In this document: piece by piece, positions 23,640-32,379 of the stretch
Layout: every line of letters begins with the position of its first letter
Numbering within the stretch: the first letter of the stretch is position 1
DNA from: Natronincola peptidivorans
Lineage (GTDB): Bacteria; Bacillota; Clostridia; Peptostreptococcales; Natronincolaceae
DNA: 64,000 nucleotides
Direction of reading: 5' to 3'
NCBI RefSeq assembly: GCF_900111615.1
Contig: NZ_FOHU01000005.1
Span: 94,963 to 158,962, forward strand
The notes under the pieces: model-generated
Database searches by the model: none
What the model was told of the DNA's origin: nothing
Seen by the model: only the letters and a program-made list of their open reading frames with translations
Position numbers and translations under genes: made by a program

Positions 23640-25544
23640 TCACCTGCTTTTTCCTGTAGTATTTCTACCTCTTTTTTTGTTTTTATTGCCTTTGTTGTTT
23701 ATATCCCTACTGTTTTTTTCTTTTGCTTTGTTATCTCTATGCGTATTCTTCTCTTGTCTAGGTCTTATTAAGCATTTCTTATCAAAACCGATCAAATCTG
23801 TTCTTCCAGCCTTTACTAGGGCTTCATAAACTAATTTATAGTTTTGAGGCTTTCGATATTGAATCAAAGCTCTTTGCATCGCTTTTTCATGGGCAGACTT
23901 AGGTACATAAACCTCTTCCATTGTTCTTGGGTCCATCTCTGTATAATACATGCAGGTAGACAAGGTTCCTGGTGTTGGATAAAAATCCTGCACCTGCTCA
24001 GGCATATGTCCTAAATCCCTAAGATACTCTGCAAGCTCAATGGCTTCTTTTAAGCTAGAGCCTGGGTGACTAGACATCAGATAGGGAACTAAGAATTGGT
24101 CCATGCCTAATTCTTTGTTTATTTTATGATATTTTTTTACAAAGCTGTCATATACTTCTCTTTGGGGTTTTCCCATTTTCTTTAGTACTTCAGGTGAAAT
24201 ATGCTCTGGTGCTACCTTAAGCTGTCCGCTGATATGATGCTGGCATAATTCTCTAAAAAAATCGTCATTTTTATCAGACATGAGATAATCATATCTTAGA
24301 CCAGAACGGACAAATACCTTTTTTACATTGGGAAGCTTTCTCAAATTTCTTAAAAGTTTAAGATAGTCCTTATGATCTATCTTAAGCTGCTTGCATGGGT
24401 TTGGAAACAAGCATTGTTTGTCTATGCAAACCCCATGCTTTACTTGCTTTTCACAGGCTCTATGACGGAAATTCGCAGTAGGTCCTCCTACATCATGGAT
24501 GTATCCTTTAAAATCCGGCTCCCACGCCATTTTCTCTGCTTCAGTTAAAATGGACTGATGACTCCTAGATTGTACCACCCTTCCTTGGTGAAAAGTTAGG
24601 GCGCAGAAGCTGCAGCTTCCAAAACAGCCCCTATTGCTAATCAGGCTAAACTTAACTTCTTTTATTGCTGGTACACCGTCCTTTTCCTCATATATGGGAT
24701 GATAGGTCCTCATATAAGGAAGAGCATATATATTATCCAACTCTGATTGTGTCATAGGTTCATGAGGAGGATTTTGGACAACGTAATAGTTTCTATACGG
24801 CTCCATCAAGGGCTTCCCTACTACAGCATCCATGTTTTTATATTGCATCATAAAGCTTTCTGCATATTTCTTCTTAGATGCCAGTATTTCATCATAGTGG
24901 GGTAACACCAAGGGTTTATAGGGTCTTTCCTTGTCCTTCGTTTTATATACGGTTCCTTTTATAAAGGTTATCTCTTCTATTGGCAATCCGCTTTCTAAGG
25001 CCTCTGCTATTTCTATTATCTGTCTTTCTCCCATACCATATACCATCAGATCTGCTCTTGCATCTAATAATATGGATCTTCGTACCTTGTTGGACCAATA
25101 GTCATAATGAGCAAATCTTCTTAGACTTGCCTCAATTCCCCCTAGAATAACAGGGATGTCGCTATATATCTCTTTGAGTCTATGGGAATAAATGATAGAA
25201 GCCCTATCTGGCCTATACCCTCCTTTCCCCCCAGGAGAATATAGATCATCCTTCCTCTTCTTTTTTGCTGCTGTGTAATGATTTACCATAGAATCTATGT
25301 TTCCGGCAGTAACCAAAAATCCAAGTCTTGGCTTACCTAAAGCCTTAAAACTCTCAGGGGTTTCCCATGAAGGCTGAGGAATAATGCCTACTTTATATCC
25401 CCTATTTTCTAGAATTCTTCCTATCACTGCTGCTCCAAAGGATGGATGGTCTACATAGGCATCTCCTGAAACAAGAATAAAATCCAGCTGTTCCCATCCT
25501 CTTTCCTTCATGTCTTTTTTATTTATAGGCAAAAACTTTGTCAT
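23640..25544 (-). CDS. YgiQ-family radical SAM protein
   Basis: The ATG at 25544 leaves a CAGGA site nine bases upstream; the ATG three codons earlier directly abuts it. 634 residues. The N-terminal UPF0313/YgiQ domain has [22 protein letters not shown]. The radical SAM cluster motif CFGSCSFC lies near residues 310-317 and is preceded by SNRG. The C-terminal DUF3362-type region has [17 protein letters not shown]. The last 45 residues are a Lys/Asn/Arg-rich tail that is probably disordered. The role of the family is not established; it is widespread in anaerobes. Monocistronic or the end of a two-gene unit with the amidohydrolase gene (about 32-base gap). Confidence 0.87.
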   Translation of the reverse strand: MTKFLPINKKDMKERGWEQLDFILVSGDAYVDHPSFGAAVIGRILENRGYKVGIIPQPSWETPESFKALGKPRLGFLVTAGNIDSMVNHYTAAKKKRKDDLYSPGGKGGYRPDRASIIYSHRLKEIYSDIPVILGGIEASLRRFAHYDYWSNKVRRSILLDARADLMVYGMGERQIIEIAEALESGLPIEEITFIKGTVYKTKDKERPYKPLVLPHYDEILASKKKYAESFMMQYKNMDAVVGKPLMEPYRNYYVVQNPPHEPMTQSELDNIYALPYMRTYHPIYEEKDGVPAIKEVKFSLISNRGCFGSCSFCALTFHQGRVVQSRSHQSILTEAEKMAWEPDFKGYIHDVGGPTANFRHRACEKQVKHGVCIDKQCLFPNPCKQLKIDHKDYLKLLRNLRKLPNVKKVFVRSGLRYDYLMSDKNDDFFRELCQHHISGQLKVAPEHISPEVLKKMGKPQREVYDSFVKKYHKINKELGMDQFLVPYLMSSHPGSSLKEAIELAEYLRDLGHMPEQVQDFYPTPGTLSTCMYYTEMDPRTMEEVYVPKSAHEKAMQRALIQYRKPQNYKLVYEALVKAGRTDLIGFDKKCLIRPRQEKNTHRDNKAKEKNSRDINNKGNKNKKRGRNTTGKSR

Positions 25545-25576
25545 TTTTATCATTCCTGACGGTAAATTTTATAATA

Positions 25577-27805
25577 TTATTGGTGAAAAACTCCTTTTAT
25601 AGGCTGTCCGTTTCTTACACGGGTGTTAACGCCATTCTCGTCTAAGACAACTTTCCCAGATACCAATACATACTCAATCCCTTCTGACAGAGAAGTAGAA
25701 TTTTCAGCAGTGGCTGTATCGATTATTTTGTTATAATCAAATATGGTTATATCTGCATGCACCCCTTCTTGTATTCTACCTCTTGTTCTTAAGGCTGGAG
25801 CAAATTCTTCGAAGTGTTTCGCTGAAAGAATTGTCATCTTTTTAATACCCTCCATAAATGGAACAATATCTAAATCTCTAACATATCTCCCAAGAAATCT
25901 AGAAAAGGTTCCGACACCTCTAGGATGGTTATTGTTGTTACTGGTAGCACTATCACTTCCTATCATGCTGTGTTCAACCTGCAGTGCCTGTATTATCTCT
26001 TCTTCATCCATAGCATGTACGATTACTAAGCCACCCTCTCTTCTATATCTATAGAAGGTTTCTGCTGTCAGTCTTTCTGTGCTTCCTGCTACTTGTATAT
26101 CGGAGTAAGTGATATTGAACCTTTCTTTCCAGCCTTCATTTAACCTTTCAAAGGCGATATTGGTTGCCCAGGAGTCATAGGGATATATATCAAAAGTCAC
26201 TTGATAGCCCTCTTGTCTTGCTTCCTCAACAAGTTCCAGAGCCTCCTCCATACATCCTGTTCCTCCAGTGCTATGTAAGTGCATAAAGTGAACTGGAGCA
26301 TCCAGTTCTCTAGCATAGGCCAATACTTCCTTCACTGAATCTATTCCAGTATTCTCTCCTGAAAGACTGGAGTATCTCCCATGGAAATGCGTTGGTATGC
26401 CAAATTCCTTTGCTACCTCCATAATAGCCTTGATTTCCTCAGAAGATGTTCCTGGGTAGTATTCTGGACTAAAGGCTACTCCTATGGCTCCTTTTTGTAT
26501 TTCTTCCCTTGCCCTTCTAACCATGTAATCAATTTGGGATTGACTAGCTTTGTCATGATGACCTAATCCCGCTTCATATCTTAGTCTAATGGCAAATAAG
26601 GCTCCTCCATAGTTGACTAATGTGGGGTTGTTTCTATAGGCTCTAAAAAAACCATCAAAATCAACTGTGCAACCATGCATGGATAGATTTGTTGTTACAC
26701 CATCACTAACCTTATACATAGCTGCTGTTAGACTTGGATTAAAGGATAATATGTCAATAAAACCGGGACTTACTATCTTGTGAGTTGCATCAATTTCTTC
26801 ATTACCATTTAGTTTCATTTTGGTAATACTCTCGATTTTATCATCAATGATTCCAATATTATATCCAAATTTCATTGTTTCTTCATCAGGATCAATAACA
26901 ATACCATTATTAATGACCACATCATAGACAACGCTATCTACGATTTCAATAGAATCCTTCATCTCATCCATACTTATTTTATTTTTATAATTCACCTCAA
27001 AGGACGCTTGGGTATCTATTGTAATAGTATTTGGAAAACTTAATATTTTATTATCTGCAAATGTAAATATTTCTTCTTCACTTATTTCTTCCAAAAGGAT
27101 AGTTTCATTTTTAGTCAAATCATGTATGTAGGTTGCATGTCTATCATTTTTCTTATCATGTATTGTATATAGGATATATTCAATATCAGAGGTTATATCT
27201 ATCCTAGAGACATAAGCCTCATCTGAAGGAAGCTCCACCACCAATAATTCAAATTTTGAATCAAAGGCCAAAGTATTCATGATGATCTCTGCTGTTTGCT
27301 TTCTATAGTTTGATTTAGCATAAAACATTCCTTCAATGTAGCCATCAATATATCTAATATTGCTGAGTTGATAATCTTTTGCAAATAACATTTCTTCAAC
27401 AAATTCATTACTATGCATATCATATATTTCTATAAAATTAGTCTTATCTTCTTTCACCCCATAGACATATAGTTGATTATTCTTATCATTAATTTCTATA
27501 GATTTATAGTTCTTATCTTCTGTTGTTAAAAGCTGCAGCTCCTCTAGTGGCTCTAATTCTACGATTTTATCCTCATCTATACTTCCCTTATATAGGCTTT
27601 TAGCATCCTCCTCTATCACTAGCATGATTACTTCATCATTTAAAACGACTATATCTAGCACTTCACTTGTATTTTCTTCAATATTTGGGCCTATGGCTAA
27701 TTTCCCGTCTTCAAAAACATTTTGATTGAATACATGAAAAATGCCAGCCAAAATGAACAGTATCATAAGCACCAATGACTCTTTTTTTCTAATTATGTCT
27801 TTCAA
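25577..27805 (-). CDS. Membrane-anchored propeller-like/N-acyl-D-amino acid deacylase-like amidohydrolase fusion
   Basis: The TTG at 27805 with GGGGGG seven bases upstream gives 742 residues and starts right at a membrane anchor (residues about 8-28). Residues about 30-300 are beta-strand and acid-rich, like an extracytoplasmic propeller. Residues about 300-742 are an amidohydrolase closest to D-aminoacylase. The beta-site ligands look intact: Cys379 (MHGCTVD), His475 (HFHGR), a His in FMHLH near 505, and Asp in IGSDSATS followed by the HPRGVGTF element. The usual HxH after PGFID is missing (PGFIDILSF, Asp351). An active enzyme that uses the single tight zinc is possible, and so is a degenerate one. 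Confidence 0.65.
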   Translation of the reverse strand: MKDIIRKKESLVLMILFILAGIFHVFNQNVFEDGKLAIGPNIEENTSEVLDIVVLNDEVIMLVIEEDAKSLYKGSIDEDKIVELEPLEELQLLTTEDKNYKSIEINDKNNQLYVYGVKEDKTNFIEIYDMHSNEFVEEMLFAKDYQLSNIRYIDGYIEGMFYAKSNYRKQTAEIIMNTLAFDSKFELLVVELPSDEAYVSRIDITSDIEYILYTIHDKKNDRHATYIHDLTKNETILLEEISEEEIFTFADNKILSFPNTITIDTQASFEVNYKNKISMDEMKDSIEIVDSVVYDVVINNGIVIDPDEETMKFGYNIGIIDDKIESITKMKLNGNEEIDATHKIVSPGFIDILSFNPSLTAAMYKVSDGVTTNLSMHGCTVDFDGFFRAYRNNPTLVNYGGALFAIRLRYEAGLGHHDKASQSQIDYMVRRAREEIQKGAIGVAFSPEYYPGTSSEEIKAIMEVAKEFGIPTHFHGRYSSLSGENTGIDSVKEVLAYARELDAPVHFMHLHSTGGTGCMEEALELVEEARQEGYQVTFDIYPYDSWATNIAFERLNEGWKERFNITYSDIQVAGSTERLTAETFYRYRREGGLVIVHAMDEEEIIQALQVEHSMIGSDSATSNNNNHPRGVGTFSRFLGRYVRDLDIVPFMEGIKKMTILSAKHFEEFAPALRTRGRIQEGVHADITIFDYNKIIDTATAENSTSLSEGIEYVLVSGKVVLDENGVNTRVRNGQPIKGVFHQ

Positions 27806-28135
27806 ATAAATTCCCCCCATTCTCAAAGTTGCAAAATAGTATACTGTAATAATACCATATTTAGTATTTGCATTCCTCCAAAATAGCAGAAAAATCGACT
27901 TCTTTCTATTTTTTTCTTGTAAATTACTTTAAATAAGGCGTTAGGGAGGAAATGAAGACTTTTACCTGATTCTGTTGAATCTGTTCAAACCTATAATGAA
28001 ATACTTCATCTCCACCTTAAGTATAGCCTAATATTTCTCTCCACCATCATTGATAGCGTCCTTTGTAATTGACGAGACAATTCCATCGCTTATATTTTTC
28101 TTTGCATATGGTTCCAATTACCACAGTAACTGGAT
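27806..28135. other. Divergent intergenic region with no assignable gene
   Basis: Between the amidohydrolase start and the LCP promoter. A possible minus-strand -10 (TATACT, 27838-27843) without a good -35 may serve the amidohydrolase. A five-codon plus-strand frame with a good GGGAGG site (ATG at 27952) is probably fortuitous. Minus-strand frames around 28030-28135 are briefly open in two registers but interrupted, and may be a decayed coding remnant; I cannot identify it. Confidence 0.3.
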
Positions 28136-28164
28136 TTGACAAAGGAACAAGCATTGATTATACT
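28136..28164 (+). promoter_or_regulatory. Sigma-A promoter of the LCP gene
   Basis: TTGACA (28136-28141), a 17-base spacer and TATACT (28159-28164), a near-perfect promoter about 60 bases upstream of the LCP start codon. Confidence 0.82.
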
Positions 28165-28224
28165 TAATCTGATAACCATTTACAATAATCATTGAATCAC
28201 TTTATTAGATGAGGAGAAAAATCT

Positions 28225-29181
28225 ATGAAAAAATGGCAATGGGCTATAGCAGTTGGGCTTTGTATTCTTTTAGTTTTTACTGCTGTCTTTGGCTATAATT
28301 TATATCAACAGTATAAAAACACATTGGAAGCTATTTCTGTTACAGAGCCAATTGATGAGAATGAAGGGGAAGAGGGCAAAGCTGGGGGCTCAGAAGAAAT
28401 GAAGCCTTTTGTAATGTTGCTTTATGGCATTAGTGCCAGGGAGCATATTGGAGACAAAGGTCGTTCCGATACTATGATGCTGGCTTTAGTGGATCCTGAT
28501 GAAGTAAAAGTCAGCTTGATTTCAATTCCTCGAGATGCCTATGTAGAAATTCCTAGATATCGAATGGATAAAATAAATGCTGCTTATCCACGGGGTGGCT
28601 CAAGCTTAATGATGGAAACCATCGAAAATTGGCTGGATGTTGAGCTGCATGGTTTTGCATCTATTAATTTTCAAGGATTTATCGATTTAGTAGATTTATT
28701 TGGAGGAATTGATGTTGAGGTTTCAAGAAGAATGGAATATGATGACCCTTATGATGGAACAAGGATTCGATTGTATCCAGGGGAGCAAACCCTTGATGGT
28801 AAAAATGCTTTAGATTTTGTCCGCTTCCGTCAAAGCAATGATGGCAGACATGCCAGTGATTATGATCGAATGAAAAGACAGCAACAGGCATTGCAGTCAT
28901 TGTCCCAAGAAATTACTTCTATTAGATCATTGACCAGAGCCTTTGATATGATGAATATTTTAAGTGAAAATGTGCAAACCTCCTTAACCTCTTATGAATT
29001 AGAAAAGTTGATTCGAATTTTTCTATCCTTCAAGCCGGAGGAGCTAGAAACTACTTCTATCCAAGGTGAAGGCTACTATCATAATGGGGGATGGTATGAA
29101 AGAATTCCTCAGGAGGAAGTTCAACGTATACAGCAAATCATTGCCGACTTTTTAGAAGAAGAAAATGAAAATCTCAGTTAA
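28225..29181 (+). CDS. LytR-CpsA-Psr (LCP) family cell-wall glycopolymer ligase
   Basis: A 318-residue membrane-anchored protein with an N-terminal helix (residues 7-25) and an acidic linker. The LCP domain (about 65-240) has SDTMMLALVDPDEVKVSLISIPRD, INAAYPRGG, the LVDLFGGIDVEV element, and an ALDFVRFRQSNDGRHASDYDRMKRQQ-type region that carries the conserved Arg/Asp residues for phosphate and polyprenyl binding. Known role: transfer of teichoic-acid-like or other polymers from undecaprenyl-pyrophosphate to peptidoglycan outside the membrane. Monocistronic, with a strong own promoter and a terminator overlapping the stop codon. A GAGGAG site precedes the ATG. Confidence 0.87.
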   Translation: MKKWQWAIAVGLCILLVFTAVFGYNLYQQYKNTLEAISVTEPIDENEGEEGKAGGSEEMKPFVMLLYGISAREHIGDKGRSDTMMLALVDPDEVKVSLISIPRDAYVEIPRYRMDKINAAYPRGGSSLMMETIENWLDVELHGFASINFQGFIDLVDLFGGIDVEVSRRMEYDDPYDGTRIRLYPGEQTLDGKNALDFVRFRQSNDGRHASDYDRMKRQQQALQSLSQEITSIRSLTRAFDMMNILSENVQTSLTSYELEKLIRIFLSFKPEELETTSIQGEGYYHNGGWYERIPQEEVQRIQQIIADFLEEENENLS

Positions 29182-29201
29182 TAAATGACTGAGATTTTTT
29201 T
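29171..29201. terminator. Bidirectional terminator between LCP and YvlD-like genes
   Basis: ATCTCAGT (29171-29178) and ACTGAGAT (29188-29195), with a T-run on the plus side (29195-29200) and an A-rich left flank that gives Ts on the minus strand. The left arm touches the LCP stop codon. It serves the convergent genes on both sides. Confidence 0.82.
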
Positions 29202-29224
29202 CGTTTCTTATGGTATTATTAAGT

Positions 29225-29560
29225 TTAAAATAATTTCTTTAACCCTCTGTTCAAGGCCATAATCAGCATCGCCAACAGTAAAGAAAGCCAAAATCCAGAG
29301 ATATGAACTCCTCTCATGATGGTATCTGCAAGCATAATCATCCACGTATTAATCACTAAAGTGAAAATTCCTAAGGTAATCATATTAATAGGAAGGGTAA
29401 TTAATAGCAGCAACGGTCTTAAAATCAAATTGATTAGCCACAATATAACACCAAATAAGATAATCTGTGTAATTCCACTGGCTTCGATAAAGGAGAATAC
29501 AGTTGCCATCAGATAAACCCCTAAAATATTTGCCAACAGCTTTAATTGTTGTCTTTGCAT
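29225..29560 (-). CDS. YvlD-like four-helix membrane protein (phage holin family 4)
   Basis: The ATG at 29560 has GGGAGTG upstream; the longer frame adds 24 basic residues with no good site. 111 residues with four membrane helices separated by short loops. The IILRPLLLLITLPINMITLGIFTLVIN-like centre (RPLL..LP.N..TLG.F) is the hallmark of the YvlD/holin_4_2 family. Last gene of a DUF2089-YvlB-like-unknown-YvlD-like operon, comparable to the yvlABCD envelope operon of Bacillus. Function in the membrane is not known; despite the name it is not a phage gene here. Confidence 0.8.
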   Translation of the reverse strand: MQRQQLKLLANILGVYLMATVFSFIEASGITQIILFGVILWLINLILRPLLLLITLPINMITLGIFTLVINTWMIMLADTIMRGVHISGFWLSLLLAMLIMALNRGLKKLF

Positions 29561-29574
29561 TTTCTTTTCACTCC

Positions 29575-29886
29575 CTAAAAAATCTCTACCTTTACCTTGA
29601 TATCTTCTATATCTATCTCTGCCAGCTGCCACCTTCCATGCTTCCTCAATTCATAAAACACTTCCTTCAAAAGCTGAAAAGGTAATACTAAAGAAAAATT
29701 TTCTATAGGGATAGAAGACGCTATTGACTGCTGCAGCAGCTTCTTTATATTTTTATTCCACCCAGGAAAAACCTTTTCATATAGCCATACAAGATCCTCC
29801 AGGCTCTCTATCACTTCCTGAAAAGCTCCTAGGGCTAAAGGAATAGTAATCCTCATTTTCCTGCCATGCTTAATTTTTACTAGCAT
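29575..29886 (-). CDS. Hypothetical protein of the YvlB/YvlD-like operon
   Basis: I do not recognise this 103-residue protein. The ATG at 29886 begins 20 bases after the previous stop codon, but no strong ribosome site is seen; a longer frame would overlap that gene by 47 bases. The protein starts basic (MLVKIKHGRKMRITIPL), has a predicted helical middle (residues about 15-75, Glu/Leu rich) and ends in an alternating acidic/hydrophobic strand (IDIEDIKVKVEIF). The end resembles the EGRIQVEVYVD end of the preceding YvlB-like protein, so it may be a related domain. No signal peptide or membrane helix. Confidence 0.55.
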   Translation of the reverse strand: MLVKIKHGRKMRITIPLALGAFQEVIESLEDLVWLYEKVFPGWNKNIKKLLQQSIASSIPIENFSLVLPFQLLKEVFYELRKHGRWQLAEIDIEDIKVKVEIF

Positions 29887-29905
29887 GATATTGCTTAGAC
29901 TTGAC

Positions 29906-30346
29906 CTAGTCCACATACACTTCCACCTGAATTCTGCCCTCTTCAGGATCATCTACATCAACATCCACCAGTTTTCCATCGGATAGCCCCTCTTCCATTA
30001 AATACACTAACTCATCAAAATCAATCTTAGAAATATCAATTCCTTTTTCCTCCATCTGCTGTCTAGCTTCTTTGGGTATCATCCCCATCCCCATATTTAC
30101 AAAGTTTGAGGCCACTCTAAGTAAGCCTAGAGGAATATTTACATCTGCTTTTTTCACCCCTGTTCCATCTCCTGATACCCTCACTCTTAAAAAGCGTTCC
30201 TTTCCTCTTGCCTTCATTTTATTTTTCACAGGATTTTCTTCTATTTTGTCTGTCTCCTGTAAGGCGTTAAGAAGGGCTAAGCCTTCCTCTGAAGTAATTT
30301 TTCCCTCTTGAATCATTTCCAAAATTTTTAATTTTTCTTTATCCAT
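29906..30346 (-). CDS. YvlB/LiaX-like protein with SHOCT-like N-terminal hairpin
   Basis: The ATG at 30346 with AAGGATGG upstream gives 146 residues; a GTG six codons earlier is possible. The N-terminal KILEMIQEGKITSEEGLALL (residues about 5-24) is the helical hairpin found at the start of YvlB, LiaX and related envelope-stress proteins. A basic linker and a region similar to the DUF4097-proximal part (KKADVNIPLGLLRVASNFVN) follow. The C-terminus is acidic beta (VDVDDPEEGRIQVEVYVD). The beta-helical adhesin domain of full YvlB is missing, so this is a short version. Second gene of the operon, after the DUF2089 regulator. Confidence 0.7.
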   Translation of the reverse strand: MDKEKLKILEMIQEGKITSEEGLALLNALQETDKIEENPVKNKMKARGKERFLRVRVSGDGTGVKKADVNIPLGLLRVASNFVNMGMGMIPKEARQQMEEKGIDISKIDFDELVYLMEEGLSDGKLVDVDVDDPEEGRIQVEVYVD

Positions 30347-30378
30347 TTTAATCCATCCTTTCACTATGTGTGTTATTA

Positions 30379-30795
30379 CTATTTACCTAGCTTGCGAAGC
30401 TGTTCTGCAGCCTCCTGGGGACTAATTTCGCCGTTTTCCAGTCCACGAAGGATTTCCTGCCTTTTTTCACTTGTATTTTCCAATAATGCATCTTCTTCCA
30501 TGTCATCTCTAATTTTGTCAATCCTATATCCTAGAGCTTGTATTACACCTTCAAGTCGATTACGAACTGTAGGGTAAGAAATCCCCAGCTCCTTCTCGAC
30601 ATCCTTGATGCTTCCTCTGGATTTAATAAAAACCTCGATAAATTCCAACTGGTCCTTTGGCAGTTTGCAAAATTTGCATCCAGAAAACTGTCCTTCTAGA
30701 TTTGTTTTGCACTTGGAACAGCTCATTCGGGTAATCTTTAATTCATCATTACATATAGGACATTGACTTGGGGCTTTATAATTCATTTTCATCAC
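30379..30795 (-). CDS. DUF2089 family zinc-ribbon/helix-turn-helix regulator
   Basis: A 138-residue protein. The N-terminal double zinc ribbon has CPIC (residues about 12-15), CSKC and CKFC motifs. A helix-turn-helix follows (about 50-80: SRGSIKDVEKELGISYPTVRNRL), with the sigma-70 region 4-like pattern typical of DUF2089. The C-terminus ILRGLENGEISPQEAAEQL repeats the helical-hairpin pattern seen at the N-terminus of the next gene's product. First gene of the operon with a near-consensus promoter, so it is probably the local regulator, possibly an autoregulator. The start ATG is supported by a TAGGTGATG site. Confidence 0.78.
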   Translation of the reverse strand: MMKMNYKAPSQCPICNDELKITRMSCSKCKTNLEGQFSGCKFCKLPKDQLEFIEVFIKSRGSIKDVEKELGISYPTVRNRLEGVIQALGYRIDKIRDDMEEDALLENTSEKRQEILRGLENGEISPQEAAEQLRKLGK

Positions 30796-30829
30796 CTACT
30801 TTTGGGTTAATTTCCCTTTTCTTATTTAA

Positions 30830-30858
30830 ATAATATAGAAAAAAGTTAATATTGTCAA
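30830..30858 (-). promoter_or_regulatory. Promoter of the DUF2089/YvlB-like operon
   Basis: On the minus strand TTGACA (30853-30858), a 17-base spacer and TATTAT (30830-30835). The leader is about 30 bases. Confidence 0.75.
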
Positions 30859-30884
30859 TGGTAATATTAATTATTTTAATATTT

Positions 30885-30903
30885 GTATTAATATTATTAA
30901 TGC
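30885..30903. promoter_or_regulatory. AT-rich palindrome matching the GntR-operon operator
   Basis: GTATTAATATTATTAATGC is a near-perfect palindrome about 30 bases upstream of the -35 box. It differs at two of 19 bases from the perfect palindrome at 43730-43748 in front of the GntR/YtrA-like gene. Confidence 0.45.
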
Positions 30904-30962
30904 ATCGTTTCATTTTCTTGATTATTTATATTTAATTAGAAAAATTTTAGTGATTTATAGAG

Positions 30963-30990
30963 AAAGCCACTGGTTTGCTCCAGTGGCTTT
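30963..30990 (-). terminator. Terminator of the MarR-ArsA operon
   Basis: AAAGCCACTGG (30963-30973) and CCAGTGGCTTT (30980-30990) form an 11-bp perfect stem with a six-base loop. The minus-strand tail is CTCTATAAATC after TTT. It lies nine bases beyond the stop at 30999. Confidence 0.75.
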
Positions 30991-30998
30991 TTCCGACA

Positions 30999-31211
30999 TT
31001 ATTCTATTTCTATCGTCTTTATCTTTTTCTCTTTCTTTTCTATATCACTTTTCTCTACATATTCTTCAGTAGCCTCATGAATGGTTTTAATCAATTTCCT
31101 TTGCAGCTCTTCAACAGGCTCTCTGATTTCCTTAGGAAGCATATCTGTAACTACATCCATTGTCTGCAACTTTACTCTAATGATATTTTTTAAAAGCTCC
31201 TCATTCTTCAT
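30999..31211 (-). CDS. Small charged helical protein of the MarR-ArsA operon
   Basis: I do not recognise this 70-residue protein. The ATG at 31211 lies inside the last codons of the arsA-like gene, with GGTG nine bases upstream, so translation is coupled. It has Glu/Lys/Ile-rich helices throughout (NEELLKNIIRVKLQ, then EPVEELQRKLIKTIHEATEE) and no Cys, membrane helix or signal. It ends KKIKTIEIE, and the MarR protein at the head of the same operon ends SIKKIEIE. A small partner or regulator of the ArsA-like ATPase is the natural guess, but nothing in sequence proves it. Confidence 0.6.
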   Translation of the reverse strand: MKNEELLKNIIRVKLQTMDVVTDMLPKEIREPVEELQRKLIKTIHEATEEYVEKSDIEKKEKKIKTIEIE

Positions 31212-32379
31212 TGCCTTCACCACCAAATTTTATTTTTAGCGTATCATTATCAAATTTTGCTCCCTTTATGGAGTAATTCAACAATGTTCTTGGTAGGATA
31301 ATATTTCTCTTGTAGCTGCCAGCCTTAACAATAAGCTCATCAGCTTTTTGGTTTAATGATAAATTCTCTTTTTCTGTAAATGGCATGTAGATGGATAAGG
31401 TATAGCCCTCCTCCTCTTTTTTGATTTCCTGTATTTTAGTGTTATAATAGATTTCCGCAGGGTTTTTATCTTTAAAGAGACTTTCTCCCATCCTTGACAG
31501 CATCTTAAAGCCTACGATTTCCTTTTCAAAAAGGGGTACATAATAAATAGGGATTGGATAAAAGCTTTCCATGATAATTTCTTTGTACTGCTTATGAATT
31601 TCCTTCCATGCTTTAAAATAATCATCAGTAACATTATCTGGAATCATTCTATTGACAACAATGGCATCTACATTAAAGTCATAAAGATTCAGATAGGTGA
31701 AGCTTCTTTGGGCTTCCTTCACCACCATTTTTTCAGGATTCACTACAATTCTCACACTTGTCACATCTCTGTTAGACAGGATTTTCCTCATTTCATCCAT
31801 CTGATTGTATATATTTTCTATCTCTCCCATCACCCCGTCAGAGGGCATCGGCATCCCCAGTAACGGTTCAATCACAGGCTTTGTTAGCTTAATAGCTCTT
31901 CTTTTCATTGGGAATAACTTATCCATCCACCATCTAAACATATCAGGAAAGCTTAAGAGTGCCAGGGTTTCCCCTGTAGGTGCACAGTCAATAACAATGA
32001 CATCATACAGCTTCTCCTTATAATATCTAAGAATTCTCAGCAAACTCAATAAATCCTCTATACCGGGAAAAATCGTCAGCTCTTCTGTTGTAATATCCTT
32101 GACAGTTTTTGATGTCATGATTGAGGTTATATACTCCTGTACCTTTTTCCATCCCTGCTCTGTTTCATATATGGTATCTATCTCCTGTGCCCAAAGATTT
32201 TTTCGGATCTCTACAGCCTCAGGAGATAATTGTGTATCTAAAGAATCTCCAAGACTATGGGCTGCATCTGTACTTACGATCAGGGTCTTCAATCCCCTTT
32301 TTGCACTTTCTAAAGCTGTTGCTGCTGCAATACTTGTTTTCCCTACGCCACCTTTACCAGTATATAAGATAATTCTCAT
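31201..32379 (-). CDS. ArsA/GET3-family ATPase
   Basis: A 392-residue single-domain ArsA_ATPase. The deviant Walker A KGGVGKTS lies at residues 9-16, followed by STDAAHSLGDS (switch I) and VIVIDCAPTGETLALLSFP (switch II and the ArsA signature). The IVVNPEKMVVKEAQRSF and VNRMIPD segments follow. The last 70 residues look like the HSP20-like ArsA_HSP20 extension common in single-domain bacterial members. No arsB, arsC or arsR is nearby, and the regulator is MarR, so arsenic efflux is not supported. Candidates are a GET3-like membrane-protein targeting or metalloid-independent ATPase role. Confidence 0.82.
   Translation of the reverse strand: MRIILYTGKGGVGKTSIAAATALESAKRGLKTLIVSTDAAHSLGDSLDTQLSPEAVEIRKNLWAQEIDTIYETEQGWKKVQEYITSIMTSKTVKDITTEELTIFPGIEDLLSLLRILRYYKEKLYDVIVIDCAPTGETLALLSFPDMFRWWMDKLFPMKRRAIKLTKPVIEPLLGMPMPSDGVMGEIENIYNQMDEMRKILSNRDVTSVRIVVNPEKMVVKEAQRSFTYLNLYDFNVDAIVVNRMIPDNVTDDYFKAWKEIHKQYKEIIMESFYPIPIYYVPLFEKEIVGFKMLSRMGESLFKDKNPAEIYYNTKIQEIKKEEEGYTLSIYMPFTEKENLSLNQKADELIVKAGSYKRNIILPRTLLNYSIKGAKFDNDTLKIKFGGEGNEE

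Noticed and set aside
29225-29560. Prophage holin
   Set aside because: The family name is historical; the gene is in a DUF2089/YvlB-like chromosomal operon with no phage genes near it.
31201-32379. Arsenic resistance (arsA) assignment
   Set aside because: The ATPase fits the ArsA/GET3 family, but arsB, arsC, arsR and arsD are absent and the regulator is MarR.
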